Below are positions 1-6,507 of a DNA stretch of 7,143 bases, piece by piece. Numbering within the stretch: the stretch's first letter is position 1; each line of letters starts with the position of its first letter. The translations under genes and the position numbers were made by a program. A model generated the notes under the pieces. That model was not told the DNA's origin. It saw only the letters and a program-made list of their open reading frames with translations, and ran no database searches. Origin of the DNA: an uncultured Cytophagales bacterium (GTDB taxonomy: Bacteria; Bacteroidota; Bacteroidia; Cytophagales; Amoebophilaceae); assembly GCA_905479855.1 (NCBI GenBank), contig CAJQOF010000032.1:1-7143 (forward strand). Direction: 5' to 3'.

Positions 1-102
1 ATCACCCTAGGTTAGCGCATTGTAAGCGTGGAAATTTAGTAGCGGGGGCAGGAATTGAACCTGCGACCTTCGGATGATGAGCCCCAATGCGCTACCGGCT
101 GC
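1..102 (-). repeat. Conserved junction block, copy 1 (direct repeat of 2189-2290)
   Basis: This stretch aligns without gaps to 2189-2290 with only three differences (71 c/t, 76 g/t, 88 t/c), the first 70 bases being identical. It combines a 39-bp spacer containing CCTAGG with the 63-bp tRNA-like fragment. Its identity is far higher than that of the genes on either side, suggesting recent recombination or gene conversion, or strong constraint. Confidence 0.9.
40..102 (-). pseudogene. Truncated tRNA-Met(CAU)-like 3' fragment, copy 1
   Basis: On the minus strand this matches the D-arm 3' half, anticodon arm, T-arm and 3' acceptor strand of the intact tRNA-fMet at 4250-4321. The T-arm is perfect (GCAGG/CCTGC around a TTCAATT loop) and the 3' end CCCCCGCTA is preserved. 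The 5' acceptor strand is missing: no GCGGGG lies upstream, where the ankyrin stop codon sits 11 bp away. The anticodon loop reads CTCATCA instead of CTCATAA, and there is one extra G before it. It therefore cannot fold into a complete tRNA. Its D-arm (GGTAGCGC rather than GGTAGCTC) also differs from the intact gene, so it is not a simple recent copy. Confidence 0.8.
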
Positions 103-113
103 CATCCTCCTGG

Positions 114-2099
114 TTACTTGGCGCCTCCTTGGCTGGAAGAACTACTACTGGAAGAACTACTGGAAGAACTACTGGAAGATGAGGATGTAGCACTTTTGGG
201 CCTTGCTGCTGTTTTCATTTTTCCAGACACTCTCTGGAAAATTTTCTCTATTTCCGTGCATTGGGATTCTGAAAGCTTTAAATATTCACTCAATGAAGGA
301 TGAAAGTCTACATATTCTGCGACCAGGCCAATGATAACCTTATGTAAGGTGGTAGTCTTGAATATTATGTTCACATCCTTGTAGAGGACATTTAACTTTT
401 TATTGAGATCGATGCGTTCTGAGCGCGCTAGTTCCGCAAGCTTGCGCTCTGCAAGTACTCTATGTGTTGTATCATCTTCGTTGAATATCTTCAATAGAAA
501 CAGGGCCTTATTATTAGTAGTCAAATAGGCAAAAGAAATTGGGCTATTATGGGCCCAGTTATTTCCGGTCTTATAGCAATAGGATTCTAGGCAAGGGTTC
601 GTGGGGTGATGCCGCTCTTGCAGCATTGGGGCTATATAGCGGTTATTGAGCATACGGCTTAGCGGAGGAGAGTTATTTGAATGAAGCTCGATGGACTGGT
701 TTTCTTTCATGAACCCATATTGAAGTAGTAAATCAATATAAGGACACATCGCAGGAATATCCCTATAATGCTGACAATCTTTTAGTATTACACTGAAGCT
801 TGTATCCCCATTGTCATTTTTCGCGGACACATTAGCTCCGTTTTTTAGCAATACGTTCATTGTTTCGATAGATCCACTCGATGAAGCAAGCATCAATGGC
901 GTAGTGCTGGACGCATCTTTTGGATCCACATCGGCTTTCGCATCCAGCAATAGCTGCGTTACCACGCTATCGTTGCTCCTGCTTTTACATAGCGTATGTA
1001 ATGGGCGACGCCCCCTTGCGCCCATGCAATTCACATCCGCTTTTGCCCTGAGCAATAGTGGTATCATTTTATCTTGGTCTTTTTCTAACACCCAATGCAG
1101 GGCATTACCACTGAACTCATCACGTTCCTCTATATTCGCTTTTGCATCTAATAGTAGTTGGGCTAATGCGCTGTTACCCTTTGTACAAGCGTTATATAAG
1201 GGAGAAGACAAAATCCCTGCTGAGTTTACGTTAGCATTACCCTCGAGTAGGCGTTTTACCGATACTAGATCACCTTCCATGCACGCCAGCGCTAGATCCG
1301 ATGGTGAAAAACCAGGATTCGTTGCAGGTTGTATCCCCGCTATGCTTGCCTCATTCTCTTTTTCCAGAGCTGCAAGCTCTTTTTTTAGCTCTTTATGCTC
1401 TTGTCTCAGCTTTCTCAGATCTGCGTTCTGCTGTTCTAAATCCGTTACTTGATACGCTTGGGACGTAGTGGAAGAAGAGCTGCTAACCGATACTAAAGCC
1501 CCCAAGGGTTCACTGTTTGTTTTCTGCCGTTTTCTACCATCCATTCCATGCCCCACACCTGCCCCACTACAACGCTTTGGTTGTTTTTTTGGCGCCCAGG
1601 GCGCACGTCCAGATTGCAGTAATTTCAGGTATGGAGCTTCAGCATCATTTTCAGAATACGTAATAACACCCTGCAAGCGCTGGGATTTATCTTCGTGATT
1701 TTTGTTAGTAAATAATTGACTGGCTGTTTTTAGCCGCTCGCGCAGATCAGCCTGCCCGGTTGGTAATGTGCTAGTCGCAGAACCAGATGATTTGGTTGCT
1801 TTTTGTGTGGGGTTATTCCCAGCCTTGGCAGTGGGTTGAGGCATAAAAGAAGAGCTAACTGATACAACAGAAGCAGGTAATCTATCTTCTGTTTTCTGGC
1901 GTTTTGCACCATGCCTAATCTTTTGATCCTTACCATCCATTCCATGCCCTACACCTGCCCCACTACAACTTTGTAGCAGCAGACTGAAAAGCAGCAAAGT
2001 GGCCATAAAGCGGTGACCTTGTTTGTGTGATGCAGTAATGTGCTGCCTATTTCCGTATGAAGTTGACGAATTTGTCCTGTTTGGTGCTTTGTGTTGCAT
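114..2099 (-). CDS. Ankyrin-repeat lipoprotein with poly-serine tail (paralogue B)
   Basis: The 661-residue product has a basic N-terminus and a hydrophobic stretch (about residues 32-44) ending in the lipobox-like LLQSC, with Cys45 the likely lipidation site. A hydrophilic linker follows (46-215), then a strongly charged heptad coiled coil (about 219-251). Five recognisable ankyrin repeats start near 266, 299, 330, 364 and 399, with a degenerate sixth to about 470. A helical C-terminal region (about 475-630) is unassigned. The tail is 18 serines followed by QGGAK. The linker contains a second copy of the post-lipobox segment (CSGAGVGHGMDG at 45-56 and 177-188). The start is supported by the aligned MQHKA start of the paralogue at 4080. 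Ankyrin repeats bind proteins and are common in symbiont effectors; the lipoprotein signal instead suggests membrane anchoring, possibly at the cell surface. The partner and function are unknown. It ends 11 bp before a tRNA-like fragment. Confidence 0.85.
   Translation of the reverse strand: MQHKAPNRTNSSTSYGNRQHITASHKQGHRFMATLLLFSLLLQSCSGAGVGHGMDGKDQKIRHGAKRQKTEDRLPASVVSVSSSFMPQPTAKAGNNPTQKATKSSGSATSTLPTGQADLRERLKTASQLFTNKNHEDKSQRLQGVITYSENDAEAPYLKLLQSGRAPWAPKKQPKRCSGAGVGHGMDGRKRQKTNSEPLGALVSVSSSSSTTSQAYQVTDLEQQNADLRKLRQEHKELKKELAALEKENEASIAGIQPATNPGFSPSDLALACMEGDLVSVKRLLEGNANVNSAGILSSPLYNACTKGNSALAQLLLDAKANIEERDEFSGNALHWVLEKDQDKMIPLLLRAKADVNCMGARGRRPLHTLCKSRSNDSVVTQLLLDAKADVDPKDASSTTPLMLASSSGSIETMNVLLKNGANVSAKNDNGDTSFSVILKDCQHYRDIPAMCPYIDLLLQYGFMKENQSIELHSNNSPPLSRMLNNRYIAPMLQERHHPTNPCLESYCYKTGNNWAHNSPISFAYLTTNNKALFLLKIFNEDDTTHRVLAERKLAELARSERIDLNKKLNVLYKDVNIIFKTTTLHKVIIGLVAEYVDFHPSLSEYLKLSESQCTEIEKIFQRVSGKMKTAARPKSATSSSSSSSSSSSSSSSSSSQGGAK
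135..185 (-). repeat. In-frame 12-bp serine-codon repeat in the C-terminal tail of paralogue B
   Basis: On the plus strand the unit GGAAGAACTACT occurs at 150-161 and 162-173. A variant with an extra ACT is at 135-149 and a decaying unit starts at 174. Each unit encodes four serines, so unit loss or gain keeps the frame. The paralogue ending at 2305 has only one such unit (2326-2340) and 10 serines instead of 18. This looks like slippage-driven length variation. Confidence 0.8.
1535..1573 (-). repeat. Internal repeat within paralogue B, inner copy
   Basis: This 39-bp stretch repeats 1931-1969 with one mismatch (1554 c versus 1950 t), at a 396-bp (132-codon) offset in the same frame. It encodes the CSGAGVGHGMDG segment that normally follows the lipobox cysteine, here placed in mid-protein after residue 176 without a signal peptide. 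This suggests the gene was assembled by joining two paralogues. Confidence 0.85.
1931..1969 (-). repeat. Internal repeat within paralogue B, lipobox-adjacent copy
   Basis: Partner of 1535-1573. This copy is in the expected place, beginning at the lipidated Cys45 of the lipoprotein signal. The other paralogue (2305-4080) has only a diverged single version here (CSGMGGHNMMDDG). Confidence 0.85.
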
Positions 2100-2188
2100 G
2101 GTGGATATTGTTTTGAGGTAACTAAAAGTGGGCGCTTTGCCCAGAAGTATGGAAAAAAGTGCTATAAAAATGAATGTAACGATTCCTG
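2100..2188 (-). promoter_or_regulatory. Probable promoter region of ankyrin paralogue B
   Basis: This segment aligns along its length with 4081-4171 upstream of the other paralogue, with scattered substitutions. A minus-strand TACTTCTG at 2143-2150 fits the Bacteroidota -7 consensus TAnnTTTG with one mismatch and is about 43 bp from the start codon. The right half of the palindrome seen at 4129-4147 is kept (2159-2166) but the left half is eroded. No Shine-Dalgarno motif is seen; the bases just before ATG (ATATCCACC) nearly match the other copy. No clear -33 element was found, so the promoter call is weak. Confidence 0.35.
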
Positions 2189-2290
2189 ATCACCCTAGGT
2201 TAGCGCATTGTAAGCGTGGAAATTTAGTAGCGGGGGCAGGAATTGAACCTGCGACCTTTGGATTATGAGCCCCAACGCGCTACCGGCTGC
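2189..2290 (-). repeat. Conserved junction block, copy 2
   Basis: Direct repeat of 1-102 with 99 of 102 bases identical. It lies between the stop of paralogue A (2305) and the promoter region of paralogue B. A third, partial version with a 39-bp longer spacer spans 4172-4312, where it joins the intact tRNA-fMet gene. Confidence 0.9.
2228..2290 (-). pseudogene. Truncated tRNA-Met(CAU)-like 3' fragment, copy 2
   Basis: Same 63-bp extent as the fragment at 40-102. This copy retains the CTCATAA anticodon loop sequence, but an extra G would make an 8-base loop on a TTGGG/TCCAA stem. The T-arm and the CCCCCGCTA 3' end are intact. The 5' acceptor strand is absent, and the fragment begins 14 bp after the ankyrin stop codon. 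The D-arm 3' strand reads GCGC, unlike GCTC in the intact tRNA-fMet, so the source may be a diverged or chimeric CAU tRNA gene. It is very unlikely to yield a functional tRNA. Confidence 0.8.
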
Positions 2291-2304
2291 AGTGCTCTTC
2301 TTGC

Positions 2305-4080
2305 TTACTTGCAGCCTCCTTGGCTGGAAGAACTACTACTAGAAGATGAGGAGGCTGCACTGGCGGGTCTTGCTGCTATTTCTTTTTGTTCAAACACTCT
2401 CTGGAACATTTGGTGTAGCTCCCTGAGTTGGAGGGAGCCTGAAAGATTTAAATATTCACTAAATGCAGGATGAAATCCTACATATTCTGCCACCAGGCGA
2501 ATAAGCGCTTTAGATATGTCCACTATCTTACGGAGAAGATTGATCTTTTTGGAAAGATCAATGAATTTTGAGCGCGCTAGTTCCGCAAGCTTGTGCTCTG
2601 CAAGTACTCTATGTGTTATATCATCTGCGTTGAATAGCTTCAATAGAAGCAGGGCCTTATTATTAGTACTCAAATAGGCAAGAGAAATTGGACTATTATG
2701 GGTCCAGTTATTTTCGGTCTTATAGCAAGAGGATTCTAGGCAAGGGTTCGTGGGATGATGCCGCTCTTGCAGAATTGGGGCTATATAGCGGTTGTCGAGC
2801 ATACGGCTTAGAGGAAGAGATTCATTGGCATTAAACGCGATAGACTGGTTTTCTTTCATGAACCCATATTGAAGTAGTAAATTGATATAAGGACACATCG
2901 CAGGAATATCCCTATAATCCTGACAATCTTTTAGTAGTACACTGAAGCTTGTATCCCCATTGTCATTTTTAGTGGACACATTAGCTCCTCTTTTTAGCAA
3001 TACTTTCATTATCTTGATAGATCCATGCGATGAAGCAAGCATCAATGGCGTAGTGTGGGACTCATCTTTTGGATCCACATAAGCTTTAGCATCCAGCAAT
3101 AGCTGCGTTACCACTGTATTTTCGCTTCTGCTTTCACAGACAATATGTAATGGGCGACGCTCCCTTTCGCTCATGCAATTCACATCCGCTTTTGCCCTGA
3201 TCAATAGTGGTACTATTCCATCTTTATCTTCTTCTAACGCCCAATGAAGGGCATTATCACCGAACTTATCACGTTCCTCTATATTCGCTTTTGCATCTAA
3301 TAGTAGTTGGGCTAATGCGCTGTTCCCATTTGTACAAGCGGTATTTAAGGGAGAAAATAAAGGGCCTGCTGAGTTTACGTCAGCATTACCCTTGAGTAAG
3401 CGTCTTACCCATTCTAGATCACCTTGCATGCACGCTAGATCCAATGGTGAAAAAGAAGAATTCGGTGCAGGTCGTATCAACGCTATTTTTGCCTCATTCT
3501 CTTTTTCCAGAGCTGCAAGCTCTTTTTTTAGCTCTTTATGCTCTTGTCTCAGCTTTCTCAGATCTGCGTTCTGCTGTTCTAAATCCGTTACTGGATAGGC
3601 TTGGGACGTAGTGGAAGAAGAGCTGCTAACCGATACTAAAGCCCCCAAGGGTTCACTTTTTGTTTTCTCATCAGTTACATTTTTCTGGCGTTTCGCACTA
3701 TTCCCAGAGATAGTCATGGGCTCAAGCGGCGGCATGGAATCATCCCTTTTTCTTTTCGTGCTATGGTGAACCCCTGAAGTAGGCGAAGGCGGCAGGGCGT
3801 CTTTTAAACAGTTGCTTTCATTTGGCGAATGTTCAGCAGATAATAATTGACCTTGGCCTCCTGGCATCTCTTCTTTTTCATTTTTCTCTGTTTTAACTAC
3901 TGGCGATGTGCCATCATCCATCATATTATGCCCTCCCATACCACTACAACTCTGCAGCAGCAGACTAAAAAGCAGCAAAGTGGCCAGAAAGCGATGCCAT
4001 TGTTTTTCTGGGTTATTAATGTGTTGCCTGTTTTCTTGAGACTTAGACGAATTTGTCCCGTATGATGCTTTGTGTTGCAT
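2305..4080 (-). CDS. Ankyrin-repeat lipoprotein with poly-serine tail (paralogue A)
   Basis: The 591-residue product has the same layout as paralogue B. The signal segment (about 31-44) ends at LLQSC with Cys45 as likely lipid anchor. A long Glu/Pro/Ser-rich linker (46-160) carries basic clusters KRKR (109-112) and KRQK (130-133). A coiled coil spans about 165-197. Ankyrin repeats start near 211, 243, 275, 308 and 343, followed by a degenerate one. A helical C-terminal region (about 420-570) is unassigned, and the tail is 10 serines plus QGGCK. The frame is open to 4176, but the ATG at 4080 is chosen because the paralogue starts at the same MQHKA and because the 4176 start would place the upstream palindrome inside the gene. 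Its linker is largely unrelated to that of B, whereas the coiled coil is nearly identical. A role in host interaction is plausible but inferred. Confidence 0.85.
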   Translation of the reverse strand: MQHKASYGTNSSKSQENRQHINNPEKQWHRFLATLLLFSLLLQSCSGMGGHNMMDDGTSPVVKTEKNEKEEMPGGQGQLLSAEHSPNESNCLKDALPPSPTSGVHHSTKRKRDDSMPPLEPMTISGNSAKRQKNVTDEKTKSEPLGALVSVSSSSSTTSQAYPVTDLEQQNADLRKLRQEHKELKKELAALEKENEAKIALIRPAPNSSFSPLDLACMQGDLEWVRRLLKGNADVNSAGPLFSPLNTACTNGNSALAQLLLDAKANIEERDKFGDNALHWALEEDKDGIVPLLIRAKADVNCMSERERRPLHIVCESRSENTVVTQLLLDAKAYVDPKDESHTTPLMLASSHGSIKIMKVLLKRGANVSTKNDNGDTSFSVLLKDCQDYRDIPAMCPYINLLLQYGFMKENQSIAFNANESLPLSRMLDNRYIAPILQERHHPTNPCLESSCYKTENNWTHNSPISLAYLSTNNKALLLLKLFNADDITHRVLAEHKLAELARSKFIDLSKKINLLRKIVDISKALIRLVAEYVGFHPAFSEYLNLSGSLQLRELHQMFQRVFEQKEIAARPASAASSSSSSSSSSQGGCK

Positions 4081-4171
4081 GGTGGGTATTGTTTTGAGGT
4101 TACTGAAAGTGGGCGGTTTGTTCAGAAGTATAGCACAAAGTGCTATAATAAAATGGGTATAACGCTTCCCG
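4081..4171 (-). promoter_or_regulatory. Probable promoter region of ankyrin paralogue A
   Basis: Homologous to 2100-2188. A minus-strand TACTTCTG (4124-4131) is a one-mismatch fit to the Bacteroidota -7 element and overlaps a perfect palindrome. The tRNA-fMet gene lies about 170 bp upstream in the same direction with no obvious terminator between, so read-through from the tRNA promoter is possible. Confidence 0.35.
4129..4147. repeat. Perfect 8-bp inverted repeat upstream of paralogue A (possible operator)
   Basis: TATAGCACAAAGTGCTATA has 8-bp arms around AAA. It overlaps the possible -7 element and lies about 50 bp upstream of the ATG. It is too A/T-rich and lacks the T-run expected of a terminator. 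In the paralogue only the right arm survives (2159-2166). It could bind a dimeric regulator, but that is inference. Confidence 0.45.
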
Positions 4172-4249
4172 ATCACCCTAGGTTAGCGTATTCTAAGCGA
4201 GGAAAGTCCTATGAAATATTGGTAAGAGAGGTAGGAAAAGGCAATTTAG

Positions 4250-4321
<72 letters not shown>

Positions 4322-4330
4322 ATATGTGGG

Positions 4331-4338
4331 CAAAGCTA
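4331..4338 (-). promoter_or_regulatory. Candidate -7 promoter element for tRNA-fMet
   Basis: The minus strand reads TAGCTTTG, an exact match to the Bacteroidota TAnnTTTG consensus, ending 9 bp before the mature tRNA 5' end. Transcription would start almost at the tRNA. I found no convincing TTG-type -33 element. Confidence 0.5.
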
Positions 4339-4340
4339 AC

Positions 4341-4348
4341 TAAATTTG
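4341..4348 (+). promoter_or_regulatory. Candidate -7 promoter element for era
   Basis: TAAATTTG matches TAnnTTTG exactly and lies 24 bp upstream of the era ATG, implying a short leader. It is only 2 bp from the divergent tRNA element, so a -33 site for era would fall at or inside the tRNA 5' end. No clear -33 motif is seen. Confidence 0.45.
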
Positions 4349-4372
4349 CTGACTTTCATTTTCTAGACCATT

Positions 4373-5257
4373 ATGACCTCTCCCATCCACAAAGCCGGCT
4401 TTGTAAATATTGTTGGCAAGCCCAATGTAGGCAAGTCTACGCTGATGAACGTGCTGGTAGGCGAGAAGCTCTCCATCATCACTTCCAAGGCGCAAACAAC
4501 GCGTCACCGCATAGCGGGGATCTTGAGCGGGGATGACTTCCAGATCGTTTATGCAGATACCCCCGGCTTTATCACCCCCAACTATGGCCTGCAGCAATCC
4601 ATGATGCGGGCGGTACGCAGCTCGCTGTCCGATGCCGATGTTTTGCTTTGGGTGGTGGATGCCAAGGATGAAGACCCGCAAGCCGAGTTTAGTGAGAAGT
4701 TGTTGCTGCACACTACCCCTCTCTTGCTGCTGATTAATAAGGTAGACCTCCTAAGCAAAGAAGCCTTAGAAGAAGTTACCCGCCAATGGGCCGCCCGTGC
4801 GCCAACAGCCACGATTATCCCCATCTCTGCCCTGCAGGGCCACAATATCGCTGAGGTATTTACCCAGATTCTGGCCCACCTACCGGAGCACCCTCCTTAT
4901 TACCCCAAAGATATGCTGACCGATAAACCGGAGCGTTTCTTTGCGGCGGAGATTATTCGGGAAAAGATATTGTGCAACTACCACCAAGAGATTCCCTACA
5001 GTGTGGAGGTGGTGATTGATGGCTTTAAGGAAGAAAAAAAGCTCATCAGGATTAGCGCGGTTATCCACACTGAGCGGCAGAGCCAAAAGGGGATCTTGAT
5101 TGGGGAGAGAGGGGCTGCGCTGAAGAAGGTGGGTACGGAGGCGCGCCAGGACTTGGAGGCCTTTTTAGGCAAAAAGGTTTTCTTGGAGCAGCGGGTAAAG
5201 GTGGTGGCGGACTGGCGGGAGAGATCGGAGTTTTTGAAGCGGTTTGGCTACGCATAG
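4373..5257 (+). CDS. era: GTPase Era
   Basis: Era is a membrane-associated GTPase that binds the 3' end of 16S rRNA and assists 30S subunit maturation. The 294-residue product has the normal family length. The GTPase motifs are complete: G1 GKPNVGKS (15-22), G2 QTTRH (41-45), G3 DTPGF (62-66), G4 NKVD (122-125) and G5 ISAL (151-154). The C-terminal KH RNA-binding domain shows its GxxG loop at 244-247 (GERG) and the typical ending with KVVADWRE. An in-frame TAG three codons upstream makes this ATG the first possible one. No Shine-Dalgarno is present, as usual in Bacteroidota. Nothing suggests disruption. Confidence 0.98.
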   Translation: MTSPIHKAGFVNIVGKPNVGKSTLMNVLVGEKLSIITSKAQTTRHRIAGILSGDDFQIVYADTPGFITPNYGLQQSMMRAVRSSLSDADVLLWVVDAKDEDPQAEFSEKLLLHTTPLLLLINKVDLLSKEALEEVTRQWAARAPTATIIPISALQGHNIAEVFTQILAHLPEHPPYYPKDMLTDKPERFFAAEIIREKILCNYHQEIPYSVEVVIDGFKEEKKLIRISAVIHTERQSQKGILIGERGAALKKVGTEARQDLEAFLGKKVFLEQRVKVVADWRERSEFLKRFGYA

Positions 5258-5273
5258 CAGGCAGCGCGATTGC

Positions 5274-5287
5274 TGCTTGGCCAAGCA
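5274..5287. repeat. Short palindrome between era and the following gene
   Basis: TGCTTGGCCAAGCA is a perfect 14-bp palindrome 17 bp after the era stop codon. GCGC flanks both sides, which could extend a hairpin with bulges. No T-run follows, so it is not a convincing intrinsic terminator; it may be an attenuator, a protein site or chance. Confidence 0.3.
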
Positions 5288-5333
5288 ACTGCGCAAGAAC
5301 TGTTATATTAGGGCCTTTAAAGCACACCTCGCC

Positions 5334-5807
5334 ATGCTGATGATCTTCCATTCCAAACAAACTTACTTTATGCTATTGGCTGCCGTGGGGCTCTTCTCTA
5401 TGATGGGGTGCCGGGACTTCCAAGACGCGCGTACGCCCTACAAATCGTATGTAACGGTCGAGTTTTCCCCTACGGATGATGATGAAAAACTAACTATTAG
5501 CTCCATCGAGCAGACAGCCAACGCACGTGAAGTCTTTAAGCCTAAGGGGGGGGCGGTCTACGAAATACCCCTAGATTCGGCGGTTAATACGATGACTTTT
5601 AGCGTGCATAGCAATGCATCCGACTCGCCCCATACGTTGACGATCAACTACAAGAAGATCATATCGCTTATCTCCCACGAGCGTGGCGCCCAGTACATAT
5701 ATGTACTCACCAAAGTAACCACTACCCTGGGAAAAGAGCACAAAATCATCAATGAACAACTAAGCGAAGTGAATGACTCACCCACGGACATACAGATATA
5801 TTATTAG
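5334..5807 (+). CDS. Probable lipoprotein, DUF6452-like
   Basis: The 157-residue product starts with a short n-region and a hydrophobic segment (about residues 12-22) ending MMGC, a lipobox-like site that would lipidate Cys26. The rest is a soluble domain rich in beta-forming stretches with no catalytic motif I can recognise. I assign it to the DUF6452 group mainly from its size, the N-terminal Cys and its position directly before a DUF6048-like gene, a pairing I know from Bacteroidota. An upstream ATG at 5244 is rejected because it overlaps era and puts a long charged leader before the signal; ATG at 5340 is an equally good start. A run of eight Gs (5546-5553) lies mid-gene. The function is unknown, probably in the envelope. 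Confidence 0.7.
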   Translation: MLMIFHSKQTYFMLLAAVGLFSMMGCRDFQDARTPYKSYVTVEFSPTDDDEKLTISSIEQTANAREVFKPKGGAVYEIPLDSAVNTMTFSVHSNASDSPHTLTINYKKIISLISHERGAQYIYVLTKVTTTLGKEHKIINEQLSEVNDSPTDIQIYY

Positions 5808-6507
5808 CGGATGCTTACTTGCACTGCTGCTAGCCGCGAGCCCCACCGCTTGGGGCAAGTCTCGTTATTGGCCTACGGGTATCCAACTAAGCACGGACAT
5901 CGCTAGTCCTATCTATTACGGGCTGTATGAGGGCATAGGTGGCCAGCATGAGTTCAATGCTGCCATCGACTTTGCCAAGATTATGCTGGAGGGCGATTAT
6001 GGCTTTGGAGCCATTCAGTGGGAGGGCACGGATAAAAGAGCAACAAAGACAAAGTCAAAGTACCGCAGCAGTGGGAAATATTTCCGGGTTGGGCTCAACT
6101 ACAATTTACTCAAGGATACACCAGACAAGAACGCGGCCTTTTTGGGGGTGCGCTATGCCATGAGTTTCTTTGATGATTGGCTTACCAGCAAAATTAGCTA
6201 CGACAGCAAGGGGGTAATAGACAATGGAGCTGCTGTTAGTGAGCACCAAAAAGGCGTAAGCGCGAATTGGTTGGAGGCAGTAGCTGGGGTAAAGGTGAAA
6301 GTGTGGAGATTTCTCTACGTCGGTGGCACTGTGCGCTACAAATTCTGGCTTGGCATGGACCGCGCAGATCGTTGCCGGCCTTACGACATACTGGGTTGGG
6401 GTTTAAACGAAGAGCAGCGCTTTGGCTTTAGCTACTATCTCTCCGTTCGTATTCCCTTTGGGGGGGATGCACCTTCTACGGAAAGCACCCCCGCCATAAC
6501 GCAATAG
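5773..6507 (+). CDS. Probable outer-membrane beta-barrel protein, DUF6048-like
   Basis: The 244-residue product has a signal peptide (residues 1 to about 28: basic start, LLALLLAASP core, AWG before Lys). The mature part is rich in aromatic and glycine residues in alternating strands, such as the segments around YFRVGLNYNL, AFLGVRYAMSF, FLYVGGTVRYKFWL and FGFSYYLSVRIPFG. The last strand before a disordered Ser/Thr/Pro tail suits a small outer-membrane barrel. The gene overlaps its upstream neighbour by 35 bp in another frame, so the two are probably translated together and act in the same envelope process. No other Met is available near the signal sequence. DUF6048 is assigned from size, topology and neighbourhood. 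A seven-G run lies at 6460-6466. The exact role is unknown. Confidence 0.7.
   Translation: MTHPRTYRYIISGCLLALLLAASPTAWGKSRYWPTGIQLSTDIASPIYYGLYEGIGGQHEFNAAIDFAKIMLEGDYGFGAIQWEGTDKRATKTKSKYRSSGKYFRVGLNYNLLKDTPDKNAAFLGVRYAMSFFDDWLTSKISYDSKGVIDNGAAVSEHQKGVSANWLEAVAGVKVKVWRFLYVGGTVRYKFWLGMDRADRCRPYDILGWGLNEEQRFGFSYYLSVRIPFGGDAPSTESTPAITQ

Noticed and set aside
55..303. Plus-strand reading frame starting MNLRP across the tRNA fragment, and its twin at 2243-2473
   Set aside because: They are translations of tRNA antisense sequence and then the antisense of the ankyrin C-terminus; their similarity only reflects the repeated block.
811..1452. 213-residue plus-strand frame, and the shorter one at 1468-1698
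   Set aside because: Antisense to the well-supported ankyrin gene; its leucine- and serine-rich composition follows from the coding strand.
2500..2600. F-box, U-box or PRANC-like domain in the C-terminal helical region of the ankyrin proteins (around LVAEYV)
   Set aside because: The helical segment only vaguely resembles these domains and no diagnostic residues could be confirmed by eye; a profile search would be needed.
4081..4176. N-terminal extension of paralogue A from an ATG at 4176
   Set aside because: The paralogue has no such extension, the aligned start is MQHKA at 4080, and the extension would cover the palindrome and probable promoter.
5244..5333. Upstream start for the DUF6452-like lipoprotein
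   Set aside because: It overlaps era and places about 30 charged residues before the signal sequence; starts at 5334 or 5340 give a normal lipoprotein signal.
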